14,808 nt of DNA. Origin: an uncultured Clostridia bacterium. GTDB lineage: Bacteria; Bacillota; Clostridia; Lachnospirales; Lachnospiraceae. Made by a program: the position numbers and the translations under genes. Location: positions 1 to 14,808 of the forward strand of contig CALZBV010000038.1 of assembly GCA_945622055.1 (NCBI GenBank), in the 5' to 3' direction. Positions 1-6,849 of this stretch are shown piece by piece (within the stretch, counting starts at the first letter, position 1; every line of letters begins with the position of its first letter). The notes beneath the pieces were generated by a model, which ran no database searches, had not been told where the DNA came from, and worked only from the letters and a program-made list of their open reading frames with translations.

Positions 1-686
1 CTTGCACCCTTTGCGAGCTTCTGAATTGCAAGACGGTTGTACTTTTGGTCCAGGAAAAATCCGGTTTTCTGCCCGTCCATCACATCAACCATATATTTTA
101 CACCGTTTTCAACAATCAATACCTTCGTGTCAAACGGCTCCGATAAAAACTTCTTCTCGCGAGGAAGTCCCTCCAGCTCACGTACCTTTGCATCACTTCT
201 CTCAAAAATACCGCGAATGCTGATACCCTTTTTTGCAAGCACCTTGGTAAGAAGCTCAAGCAACACAGGCTTTAAGCGGTCAATTCCAAGGGCAAGGCTC
301 TGAACAACCAGAATATCTTCAAACTTATCCACGGTCAGTCCCGGAAGAAAATCCGCTTCCCCGAAAATCAGACGGCAGCTTGACGTATCCACGGTCTTCA
401 TACGATATTCCACTGCTGTTCTGATATAATCCTCCAGCAGCTCCTTTGTAACCTCACGGGCAAATTTCGTCAGCATACGCACACGAATTTTGGAATTCAT
501 ATTGATAAAACCGATTCCCATAAAGTACCCGTCAAAATCATGTACCTCAACCAGACTGCCATTCTCCCCATTCAGGCTGCAGCTGTCAATCTCATTATCA
601 TAAATCCAGAGTCCCCCTGCCTTACGGCTGCGTCCCTCTCCTTTTTTCAATACAACGATTCCTTTCACCCTTAATAATTCATCCAT
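1..686 (-). CDS. Class I SAM-dependent rRNA methyltransferase, RlmI-like (5' part, cut by window edge)
   Basis: The first 228 residues are present; the C-terminal SAM-binding part lies beyond base 1. Residues 1-75 look like the N-terminal PUA domain of the RlmI/COG1092 family (KGEGRSRKAGGLWIYDNEI). Then follow two blocks typical of this family: EADFLPGLTVD at 110-120, and a region at 193-217 containing VMDGQKTGFFLDQKYNR, the start of the Rossmann-type methyltransferase domain. Family members methylate a cytosine of 23S rRNA in the cytoplasm; which base is modified here cannot be told. The start at 686 is chosen because AAGGAG (696-701, reverse strand) lies 9 bases upstream; an in-frame ATG at 704 overlaps that ribosome binding site and is unlikely. 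The gene is divergent from the xylanase and probably transcribed alone. The family call is firm, the exact substrate is inference. Confidence 0.88.
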   Translation of the reverse strand, partial: MDELLRVKGIVVLKKGEGRSRKAGGLWIYDNEIDSCSLNGENGSLVEVHDFDGYFMGIGFINMNSKIRVRMLTKFAREVTKELLEDYIRTAVEYRMKTVDTSSCRLIFGEADFLPGLTVDKFEDILVVQSLALGIDRLKPVLLELLTKVLAKKGISIRGIFERSDAKVRELEGLPREKKFLSEPFDTKVLIVENGVKYMVDVMDGQKTGFFLDQKYNRLAIQKLAKGA

Positions 687-715
687 AAAGCCTGTCTCCT
701 TCATATATTACTCCG

Positions 716-744
716 GTTATCATGCATTTCTGTTATTTGGCAAA
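716..744 (-). promoter_or_regulatory. Candidate promoter of the rRNA methyltransferase gene
   Basis: On the reverse strand TTTGCC (739-744) and GATAAC (716-721) are separated by 17 bases, about 30 bases upstream of the start codon. Both hexamers deviate from consensus, so this is a weak call based on position and spacing. Confidence 0.3.
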
Positions 745-792
745 TTCCGCAAAGCTTTTCCCACGGATATTCGTTGCCGCAGAAAAAAAACA

Positions 793-822
793 TTGGATTT
801 CTGTCACACTTATCAGTATAAT
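793..822 (+). promoter_or_regulatory. Candidate promoter of the GH10 xylanase gene
   Basis: A perfect TATAAT lies at 817-822, with a poor -35 match (TTGGAT, 793-798) 18 bases upstream. Transcription would begin near 829, giving a leader of about 95 bases before the ATG at 925. The poor -35 box would suit an activated gene. The leader also holds an imperfect inverted repeat, CGGAT (839-843) and ATCCG (855-859) around the palindrome GAAATTTC, which could be an operator. Confidence 0.45.
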
Positions 823-924
823 AGAATCAAAAAGCGCTCGGATTTTGAAATTTCATCCGGATTTATTATAGCAAAATCAAGAGCATCATGTCAAACAGAA
901 TCCGAAAAAGAAAGGAATACCCCA

Positions 925-2886
925 ATGAGAAAAGCACTATTATTCGGAACACTTTCCCTGCTTTTGCTGGCAGGCTGCAGTTCAAAACCGGCCGGAGTTC
1001 CGACTCCTGCCACACTAACACCTGCTTTGGTAATAACCGAAGCCCCGGAAGCACTCCCGACACCAACAGTAACCTCCGCACCTGCTGATACACTACTTCC
1101 GACTGTGACATCTAAAGCCACTCCTTCCCCAAAGATAACGGCAGCTTCGGAACCGGCTGTTCCAACCGCTACTCCGGCGCCGACTGTCACACCACAGTCG
1201 ACCGCGACACCAAATCCAACCAAAGCTCCAACCGCTACTCCGGCACCGACTGTCACACCACAGCCGACCGCGACACCAGAGCCAACCAAAGCTCCAACTG
1301 CTACCCCACTTCCGACAAAAGCACCAACAAAAGCTCCTACTCCTACCAAAGCAACGGAACCAGCCAAACCATCCGGTGACCTCACATATAATTTTAACGA
1401 TATGACCTACGCCACTTCGTATGGAACCAAATACGACATACAGACAGATGGCTCCATAAAGCTGGAATTCGAAAAGCAGTATCAGGAAATCAAGTTGTCC
1501 CTTCCACAGGATATTGACATGAATTACTGTACAGAAGTGACCATGAAAGCAAAGTCAGAATTTTCGGAGATTTCCATTAAGCTGTACGATGAGAACTTCA
1601 ATGAACTTTTTGTAAAATATGACTGCAAGGGAAACGGTGTCGTGGACTATACACTCACCCCGAATCTTTCGACAAAGGTATCCGGTATCGGTATCATGGC
1701 ACTAAATGTCGTTGAGGATTATTCCAAATATCAGGCAACCGTGTACAGCCTTACCTTCCATATGGAACCGGGCTATGATGACTCCGGAAAAACTCCGGAT
1801 ACCGGGCTTTCTAACGATGCCACACTTTTAGAAACCTACGGAACGGTATTTGAACATATCGGAACCTGCATCAACCTCTGGCAATTACAGAATACCTCAA
1901 CGCTAAATATCGTGAAATCACAGTACAACAGCGTCACCTCCGAAAATGAAATGAAGCCGGATGCCCTTTTGGGTGCTTCTCCGAATTTGATTTCTGTGGA
2001 AGAAGCAAAAAACCTCGGCTATGTAATTCCAGAAAACTATACCGACACCTGCGTTCCGCGTCTGAACTTTAGTTCCGTGGACAAAATTTTAGAGCTTTGC
2101 GCAAAAAATGGATTGAGGTATCGTGCCCATACACTCGTATGGCACAGCCAGACTCCGAACTGGTTCTTCCGTAGCGGTTTTTCCGGTTCAGGCGCACTGG
2201 TAACCCCGGAAGTTATGAACGCACGTATGGAGTTTTATATCCGCTCCGTAATGACGCATGTATATAACAATCCGAATGGTCATGTCGTATACGCCTGGGA
2301 TGTTGTGAATGAATATCTGAATGCTGACTCCTCAAACTGGATTGCCGTCTATGGCGGCAAAAATCTGACGCCCTCTTTCGTCAAGCTCGCCTTTGAAATT
2401 GCGGATAATGTATTACAAAGCTACGGTATTCGTGAGAATGTCAGTCTCATTTTCAACGATTACAATACCTATATGAATACAAATGAGATTATCTCCATTG
2501 TAAAATTTATCAATTCAGAGCAAAGGCTTTGTGACGGATTCGGCATGCAGGCTCACCTTGACACCGGATTTCCGACTACAGCTGCCTTCAAAAACACCGT
2601 GAATTCCTTCCTTGCTACCGGACTGGAGGTTCAGATTACTGAGCTTGATGTCACTACCAAAAGTGCTTCCACGCAGGAACAATACTACTACTCCCTTATG
2701 ACCGGCCTGCTGGAAATCAAGAAAAACGGCGGAAAACTCACCGGCATCACCTACTGGGGACTTGGCGACAGCAATTCCTGGCGCAAAAGTCAGACTCCTC
2801 TTCTGTTTTCTGCCCCTGGTAAACCAAAGAATGCTTATTACAAGGTTCTTCAGGCATTCACCGATGCAGGATATTCCATAGATTAA
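925..2886 (+). CDS. GH10 endo-1,4-beta-xylanase, surface lipoprotein with Thr/Pro linker and N-terminal beta-sandwich domain
   Basis: This 653-aa enzyme should cleave internal beta-1,4 bonds of xylan outside the cell. Residues 1-18 are a lipoprotein signal peptide with lipobox LLAGC, so Cys18 would be lipidated and the enzyme membrane anchored. Residues 19-150 are a Thr/Pro/Ala linker with a 22-residue tandem repeat. Residues about 151-280 (from GDLTYNFNDM) look like a beta-sandwich carbohydrate-binding module of unassigned family. The GH10 barrel runs from about 300 to 650, with NEMKPD at 341-346, HTLVWHSQTPNW starting at 402, the acid/base Glu463 in WDVVNE and the nucleophile Glu573 in ITELDV; the 110-residue spacing fits GH10. 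The ATG at 925 is preferred over an in-frame ATG at 793 because it follows AAAGGA, begins the signal peptide, and the upstream ATG would precede the likely transcription start. Confidence 0.93.
   Translation: MRKALLFGTLSLLLLAGCSSKPAGVPTPATLTPALVITEAPEALPTPTVTSAPADTLLPTVTSKATPSPKITAASEPAVPTATPAPTVTPQSTATPNPTKAPTATPAPTVTPQPTATPEPTKAPTATPLPTKAPTKAPTPTKATEPAKPSGDLTYNFNDMTYATSYGTKYDIQTDGSIKLEFEKQYQEIKLSLPQDIDMNYCTEVTMKAKSEFSEISIKLYDENFNELFVKYDCKGNGVVDYTLTPNLSTKVSGIGIMALNVVEDYSKYQATVYSLTFHMEPGYDDSGKTPDTGLSNDATLLETYGTVFEHIGTCINLWQLQNTSTLNIVKSQYNSVTSENEMKPDALLGASPNLISVEEAKNLGYVIPENYTDTCVPRLNFSSVDKILELCAKNGLRYRAHTLVWHSQTPNWFFRSGFSGSGALVTPEVMNARMEFYIRSVMTHVYNNPNGHVVYAWDVVNEYLNADSSNWIAVYGGKNLTPSFVKLAFEIADNVLQSYGIRENVSLIFNDYNTYMNTNEIISIVKFINSEQRLCDGFGMQAHLDTGFPTTAAFKNTVNSFLATGLEVQITELDVTTKSASTQEQYYYSLMTGLLEIKKNGGKLTGITYWGLGDSNSWRKSQTPLLFSAPGKPKNAYYKVLQAFTDAGYSID
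1162..1310 (+). repeat. 66-bp tandem repeat encoding the Thr/Pro linker
   Basis: Two nearly identical 66-bp units lie at 1162-1227 and 1228-1293, followed by a partial third copy. Each encodes 22 residues of the pattern PTATPAPTVTPQ.TATP.PTKA. The DNA copies differ at only a few positions, which points to recent duplication. The linker separates the lipid anchor from the binding and catalytic domains. Confidence 0.85.
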
Positions 2887-2934
2887 TCTTACATTGTGTT
2901 GTAACGTCCGCTCTTCATTTCCGTCATTACAAAA

Positions 2935-2986
2935 AACGGAGGCTCCCGGCCCCGCCCGTTATGGGCGAGTCCCGGAAGCCTCCGTT
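2935..2986 (-). terminator. Rho-independent terminator of pdxST that overlaps the pdxT stop codon
   Basis: Arms at 2935-2949 and 2972-2986 pair over 15 bp with one mismatch, and a second inner stem (CGCCC 2953-2957 with GGGCG 2963-2967) caps it. Read on the reverse strand, the hairpin is followed directly by a run of T (2931-2936), the usual layout of an intrinsic terminator for pdxST. The pdxT stop codon (2959-2961) sits in the apical loop, so the last codons of pdxT form one arm. On the forward strand the T-run is absent, but the stem starts 48 bases after the xylanase stop and may also serve that gene. Confidence 0.8.
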
Positions 2987-3543
2987 ATCATTTGCACAAA
3001 ACATTTATGAATTCGTTCATCTTCATCCAGTTCCGGATGAAATGCCATGGCAAGCTGGTTCTGATACCTTACTGCCACGATATTTCCGTCTACCTTTGCG
3101 AGTACCTCCACTCCTTCACTTACCTCCGTGATATATGGTGCCCTTATAAAGGTCATCGGAATATTTCCAAGTCCCTTAAACTCCTGCTCTGTATGAAAGC
3201 TGCCGAGCTGTCTTCCGTAAGCGTTCCGCTTCACCGTAACAGGCAGTGTCTTAAAATATTCTCTGTCGTCATTTTCTATGAAATCAGCCAAAAGGATTAA
3301 CCCGGCGCAGGTTGCCAGTACTGGCATTCCAGCCTTAATCTGCTGCTTTATGGCATCATACATGCCAAGCTCAAGGAGCAGCTTTCCCTGCACGGTACTC
3401 TCCCCGCCCGGCAGGATAATGCCGTCATAGCCTTTCTGCAAATCTTCCTTTTTTCGTAATTCCACATACGGGATTCCGAGCTTATCAAGCATCCTTTCAT
3501 GCTCGGCAAATGCTCCCTGTACCGCCAGTACCGCAACTACCAT
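2959..3543 (-). CDS. pdxT: Pyridoxal 5'-phosphate synthase, glutaminase subunit PdxT
   Basis: PdxT hydrolyses glutamine and channels ammonia to PdxS for making pyridoxal 5'-phosphate in the cytoplasm. The 194-residue length is normal. The class I glutamine amidotransferase features are all visible: PGGEST at 45-50, the nucleophile Cys79 in LATCAGLI, and the His169-Glu171 pair in FHPE. The start follows the pdxS stop directly (TAA then ATG, no gap), with an AGAGGA ribosome binding site inside the end of pdxS, so the two genes are probably translationally coupled and made in matched amounts. The last few codons are part of the terminator hairpin. The reading frame appears intact. Confidence 0.97.
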   Translation of the reverse strand: MVVAVLAVQGAFAEHERMLDKLGIPYVELRKKEDLQKGYDGIILPGGESTVQGKLLLELGMYDAIKQQIKAGMPVLATCAGLILLADFIENDDREYFKTLPVTVKRNAYGRQLGSFHTEQEFKGLGNIPMTFIRAPYITEVSEGVEVLAKVDGNIVAVRYQNQLAMAFHPELDEDERIHKCFVQMITEASGTRP

Positions 3544-4416
3544 TTATTTTCCTCTTTCTGCCATCAAAAGCTCGATTTCCTGTTCATTGATTCCAACCAT
3601 TGCTTCCCCAAGGTCTTCGGAAAGAGAAGCAATCAGGCTCGCATCCGTGTAATTGGTTACTGACTTGACAATCGCAGCCGCTCTCTTTTCCGGATTACCG
3701 GACTTGAAAATACCGGAGCCAACGAATACACCTTCTGCACCAAGCTGCATCATTAATGCCGCATCTGCCGGTGTTGCCACTCCGCCTGCCGCAAAATTTA
3801 CCACCGGAAGCTTCCCGTTCTCATGGACATACAAAACCAGATCATACGGCACCTGCAAAAGCTTTGCTTCATTGAACAGCTCGTCCTCACGCATTGCCTT
3901 GATTTTTGCAATCTCACTGTTCATCTTCCGCATATGGCGCACCGCCTGTACCACATCACCGGTTCCCGGCTCACCTTTTGTTCTTATCATGGAAGCACCC
4001 TCGCTGATACGGCGCAGTGCCTCTCCCAAATCCTTTGCGCCGCACACAAACGGAACCTTAAACTTCGTCTTATCAATGTGATACACATCATCTGCCGGAG
4101 ATAAAACCTCACTCTCATCAATATAATCAATTTCAATTGCCTCCAGAAGCTGGGCTTCAACAAAATGACCGATACGGCATTTTGCCATAACCGGAATTGA
4201 CACCGCATTCTGGATTCCCTTAATCATCTTCGGGTCACTCATACGGGATACCCCGCCTGCAGCACGAATATCTGCCGGAATACGCTCTAATGCCATTACC
4301 GCACAGGCACCCGCTGCCTCTGCAATCTTTGCCTGCTCCGGTGTAGTAACATCCATGATTACTCCACCCTTTAACATCTGTGCCAGCTCTTTGTTTAGCT
4401 TATATCTGTTTTCCAC
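3544..4416 (-). CDS. pdxS: Pyridoxal 5'-phosphate synthase, synthase subunit PdxS
   Basis: PdxS condenses ribose 5-phosphate, glyceraldehyde 3-phosphate and ammonia into pyridoxal 5'-phosphate, working as a dodecamer decorated with PdxT. The 290-residue (beta/alpha)8 protein carries KGGVIMDV near its start, Lys79 in MAKCRIGH and Lys147 in RTKGEPGTG, corresponding to the two Schiff-base lysines of the family, and the NFAAGGVATPADAALMM block near 210-225. The start is set at the GTG at 4416: a perfect GGAGG (4425-4429) lies 8 bases upstream, and a protein beginning ENRYKLNKELAQMLKGG matches homologue N-termini. A longer frame with TTG at 4449 has its ribosome binding site touching the codon and begins at the likely transcription start. 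It leads the pdxS-pdxT operon and is divergent from pdxR. Confidence 0.96.
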   Translation of the reverse strand: MENRYKLNKELAQMLKGGVIMDVTTPEQAKIAEAAGACAVMALERIPADIRAAGGVSRMSDPKMIKGIQNAVSIPVMAKCRIGHFVEAQLLEAIEIDYIDESEVLSPADDVYHIDKTKFKVPFVCGAKDLGEALRRISEGASMIRTKGEPGTGDVVQAVRHMRKMNSEIAKIKAMREDELFNEAKLLQVPYDLVLYVHENGKLPVVNFAAGGVATPADAALMMQLGAEGVFVGSGIFKSGNPEKRAAAIVKSVTNYTDASLIASLSEDLGEAMVGINEQEIELLMAERGK

Positions 4417-4433
4417 CTTTTTTTCCTCCGGGA

Positions 4434-4462
4434 TTGATTTTTCTGACAATCTCCATTATAAT
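4434..4462 (+). promoter_or_regulatory. pdxR: Candidate pdxR promoter sharing its -10 box with the pdxST promoter
   Basis: TTGATT (4434-4439) and TATAAT (4457-4462) are separated by 17 bases on the forward strand. The -10 box overlaps the reverse-strand TATAAT of pdxST within the symmetric ATTATAAT, so the two promoters probably exclude each other. Based on consensus and spacing only. Confidence 0.5.
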
Positions 4463-4483
4463 CATAACTGACCATATTAAAAT
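4455..4483 (-). promoter_or_regulatory. Candidate pdxST promoter, positively controlled type
   Basis: On the reverse strand a perfect TATAAT (4455-4460) has only ATTTTA at the -35 position with 17-bp spacing (4478-4483). Transcription would start near 4448, leaving about 30 bases before the GTG of pdxS, with the ribosome binding site at 4425-4429. A good -10 with a poor -35 fits activation by PdxR. Confidence 0.5.
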
Positions 4484-4489
4484 ATCCAA

Positions 4490-4569
4490 TTCAGATATAT
4501 TCAGAAAGGTCAGATTGAGGTAAAACAACAGAATGATTACGTATTCCTTTTCAGATATAGGGTCAGATT
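4490..4569 (+). promoter_or_regulatory. Duplicated motif pair, candidate PdxR operator
   Basis: TTCAGATATA occurs at 4490-4499 and 4550-4559, and GGTCAGATT at 4508-4516 and 4561-4569, so the same two motifs appear in the same order twice. The first pair is upstream of the shared -10 region of pdxST, the second lies inside the first codons of pdxR. MocR-type regulators commonly bind direct repeats; the assignment to PdxR is inference. Confidence 0.35.
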
Positions 4570-5933
4570 CCCTTTATCTTCATCTTTACAAATGCATCAA
4601 AAACGACATTATACAAGGTACTTTGCATGCCGGAGAAAAGCTTCCCTCCAAGCGAAGCCTTGCAAAAAATCTGAACATAAGTGTAATCACGATAGAAAAT
4701 GCCTACGCACAATTAATCGCTGAAGGCTATGTTTATTCTGTTGCAAAGAAGGGCTTTTTTGTAGCAGACCTTATGGAGGTTCACAAAAAGGAGGAAAACA
4801 TTCTTTCCACGGAAAACGTCCGGCTCTCCTCCGGAAATACCGGGTATTTTGCCGACTTTACCAGTAATCAGACGAGCCCGGAGCACTTTCCGTTCTCCAT
4901 TTGGGCAAAGCTTAGCCGGGAACTTCTTACAAACCGCCAGCCGGAGCTTTTGACCAATTCCCCCTGTGGAGGTATTCTGCCTCTTCGTGAGGCGATTGCA
5001 AGGCATCTGAAGGCATTTCGCAACATGACGGTTACACCGGAGCAGATTATCATCGGAGCGGGAACGGAATATCTGTACGGTCTCCTCCTCCAACTGCTTG
5101 GCTTTGATAAGCGTTATGCAGTAGAGGACCCGGGCTACAAAAAGATATCCCAGATCTACGAGAGCCACCACGTTTCCTGCTCTTTTGCCTCTATGGATTC
5201 CTTTGGAGTAACGGTTTCCGATTTGGAGCGCCAGAACATTGATATTGTCCACATCTCCCCGTCCCACCATTTTCCGACCGGGATTGTTATGCCCATCAGC
5301 AGAAGATACGAGCTGCTTGCATGGGCTGCACGCTCTGAACTGCGCTACATTATCGAAGATGATTATGACAGTGAATTCCGGCTGAACGGCCAGCCGATTC
5401 CCACCCTGCAAAGCATCGATGTTCAGGAAAAGGTCATTTACATGAATACCTTTACCAAAACTCTGGCCTCAACCGTGCGAATCAGCTACATGGTTCTTCC
5501 AAGGCAGCTCGTCGACACCTTTTATTCCAGACTGTACTTCTATTCCTGTACGGTATCTAATTTTGAGCAGTACACCCTGGCAGGCTTTTTGTCCGGAGGG
5601 TATTTTGAAAAGCATATCAACCGCATGCGAAACTACTATCATAAGAAACGGGACGGTTTGCTTCAGGCAATTGAAAAAAGCCCGTTATCCTCCCTGGTTA
5701 CTATTTCCGAGGAGGACTCCGGGCTGCATTTTCTTATGAAAATAAAAACGACTCTTTCCGATGAGGATCTGCTAAAGCGGCTGGAGCAATCCAAAATCAA
5801 GCTTTATTCCCTTTCCCAGTATTACCGCACTCCGCCAAAAGAAGCAGAACATATTTTTATTGTAAACTATTCCTTTGTTACAGAGGGACAGATAGAAAAG
5901 GCAATTCAACTCATCTATCGTGCCCTATGTTAG
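4533..5933 (+). CDS. pdxR: PdxR: MocR/GabR-type regulator (GntR winged helix fused to aminotransferase-like domain)
   Basis: A 466-aa fusion typical of the MocR subfamily. Residues about 12-77 form a GntR winged helix (GEKLPSKRSLAKNLNISVIT, then GYVYSVAKKGFFV). Residues about 100-466 form a fold type I aminotransferase domain with the PLP lysine Lys309 in NTFTKTLASTVRISY, the aspartates of IEDDYDSEFR near 276-279, and PSHHFPTGIVMP before them. Divergent placement beside pdxST strongly suggests that it senses PLP and controls those genes; PdxR proteins of other Firmicutes and Actinobacteria do this. The start at 4533 has a weak GAGG 12 bases upstream, a longer gap than usual. Its 3' end overlaps a small ORF on the opposite strand. 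The function is inferred from family and context. Confidence 0.9.
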   Translation: MITYSFSDIGSDSLYLHLYKCIKNDIIQGTLHAGEKLPSKRSLAKNLNISVITIENAYAQLIAEGYVYSVAKKGFFVADLMEVHKKEENILSTENVRLSSGNTGYFADFTSNQTSPEHFPFSIWAKLSRELLTNRQPELLTNSPCGGILPLREAIARHLKAFRNMTVTPEQIIIGAGTEYLYGLLLQLLGFDKRYAVEDPGYKKISQIYESHHVSCSFASMDSFGVTVSDLERQNIDIVHISPSHHFPTGIVMPISRRYELLAWAARSELRYIIEDDYDSEFRLNGQPIPTLQSIDVQEKVIYMNTFTKTLASTVRISYMVLPRQLVDTFYSRLYFYSCTVSNFEQYTLAGFLSGGYFEKHINRMRNYYHKKRDGLLQAIEKSPLSSLVTISEEDSGLHFLMKIKTTLSDEDLLKRLEQSKIKLYSLSQYYRTPPKEAEHIFIVNYSFVTEGQIEKAIQLIYRALC

Positions 5934-6042
5934 ACTGCACCTTTTTGGAGTCCACACTCTCCAAAGCTCCCTCTAACACACCATCTGCCACGCCCTCGAA
6001 GATTATTTCAAAGAATGCGCCATGCTTCTGGTACTTTGACAT
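5911..6042 (-). CDS. Small ORF (43 aa) downstream of the ABC permease, unknown function
   Basis: The frame starts at ATG 6042, 14 bases after the permease stop codon, with AAGGGA (6050-6055) placed 7 bases upstream, so it looks like a third gene of the ABC unit. The product begins MSKYQKHGAFFEIIFEG and continues with an acidic, small-residue-rich stretch (VADGVLEGALESV) that could form an amphipathic helix; it ends NIGHDR. There is no signal peptide or clear membrane segment. It overlaps the 3' end of the convergent pdxR by 23 bases. The start codon lies inside a perfect 10-bp stem. I do not recognise a family. It could be a real small protein or a chance frame behind a hairpin. Confidence 0.45.
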   Translation of the reverse strand: MSKYQKHGAFFEIIFEGVADGVLEGALESVDSKKVQSNIGHDR

Positions 6043-6049
6043 GGCGCAT
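6015..6049. promoter_or_regulatory. Perfect 10-bp hairpin between convergent pdxR and the ABC unit
   Basis: ATGCGCCATG (6015-6024) and CATGGCGCAT (6040-6049) pair perfectly around a 15-base loop. Neither side has a proper T-run, so it is a poor intrinsic terminator. On the reverse strand the stem contains the start codon of the 43-aa ORF and borders its ribosome binding site, so it could limit translation; alternatively it only stops or stabilises the convergent transcripts. Confidence 0.55.
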
Positions 6050-6056
6050 CCCTTAT

Positions 6057-6848
6057 TTAAGCCGCTAAATCTCTTCTGCCGTAAACGAATCCTGCCACTA
6101 CCAGACCAAGCACAAGGACAACTGCTCCAAACACCGCCGCCCCGGTCTGTATCTCCCCCGTACTTAGAATATCTGCAGCATTTGCATAGGAAAACGGACC
6201 TACTGACTTATACTTTTCCAAATCCGGTACAACTCTTGCAATCAGGTCATAGGCATAAAATAACAACACGATTCCGAGCCCGACTCCCAGCTTGTTTTTC
6301 TTAAACACAGCAGACAGGGCATAGCACACCGCAGCAAGCTCAAGCTGCATCATAACCTGCATCAGCATGTATAAAAAAAACTCCTTCATCGGCATTTTCT
6401 CTCCCAGTATTGCAAACCCGGTAAGATACAGACAGGTACAGCCAAGATTAAACGCCAAAATCTCCGTTCCGATTGCAACCCATTTTGCAGTCAGGGCCTT
6501 CCCTCTTGAAACCGGCAGCGTATACAAAAACTCACTCGTATGTCCGTCCTCTTCCTTTGAGAGCATCACGGTACTGATAACAGCTGCAAACATCGCACCG
6601 CCAAGAGTATGAATTGTACCGACCTCTGTTGCAAAGAAACCGGCTAATGTTGCAATACTCAGCTGTGTCATCCCGAATGCCTCCGAAAAGGCTCCCATGG
6701 AAGCAAAGCTCTCCGCCATATCCTTCATACTCTCTTCCATGCTTGAAAACAGCAGGATACATGCAAAGCTCATTCCTCCCACACAAATTCCCCAGATAAG
6801 CAGATTTTTCCAGCCCAGCTTTAACTCATGCTTATAAATTGTTCCCAT
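6057..6848 (-). CDS. ABC-2 type transporter permease
   Basis: A 263-aa integral membrane protein with about six hydrophobic segments (roughly 15-34, 62-95, 125-148, 160-181, 188-205 and 235-256). Between the second and third lies a cytoplasmic stretch reading SKEEDGHTSEFLYTLPVSRGK, the conserved loop of ABC-2 exporter permeases, probably the contact with the ATPase. The start ATG follows the ATPase stop by one base (TAA G ATG), with a strong GGAGGAG inside the end of the ATPase gene, indicating coupled translation. The transported compound cannot be deduced; relatives export peptides, antibiotics or lipids. It is the membrane half of the exporter encoded with the upstream ATPase. Confidence 0.88.
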   Translation of the reverse strand: MGTIYKHELKLGWKNLLIWGICVGGMSFACILLFSSMEESMKDMAESFASMGAFSEAFGMTQLSIATLAGFFATEVGTIHTLGGAMFAAVISTVMLSKEEDGHTSEFLYTLPVSRGKALTAKWVAIGTEILAFNLGCTCLYLTGFAILGEKMPMKEFFLYMLMQVMMQLELAAVCYALSAVFKKNKLGVGLGIVLLFYAYDLIARVVPDLEKYKSVGPFSYANAADILSTGEIQTGAAVFGAVVLVLGLVVAGFVYGRRDLAA

Positions 6849-6849
6849 C

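Noticed and set aside
793..924. N-terminal extension of the xylanase from ATG 793
   Set aside because: It would begin before the TATAAT at 817-822, has no good ribosome binding site, and would bury the lipoprotein signal peptide 44 residues inside.
891..1385. 164-codon frame on the reverse strand
   Set aside because: It is the antisense shadow of the Thr/Pro linker: the repetitive DNA gives a Val/Gly/Ala-rich product with no stops. No ribosome binding site and no plausible protein.
6015..6049. Hairpin as a standard terminator of pdxR
   Set aside because: There is no T-run on the forward strand within the next bases (CCCTTATTTA) and a poor one on the reverse, so it is kept as a hairpin of unclear role.
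5927..6304. 125-codon forward frame after pdxR
   Set aside because: It lies antisense to the ABC permease end and the small ORF, is Pro/Ser-rich and has no independent support.
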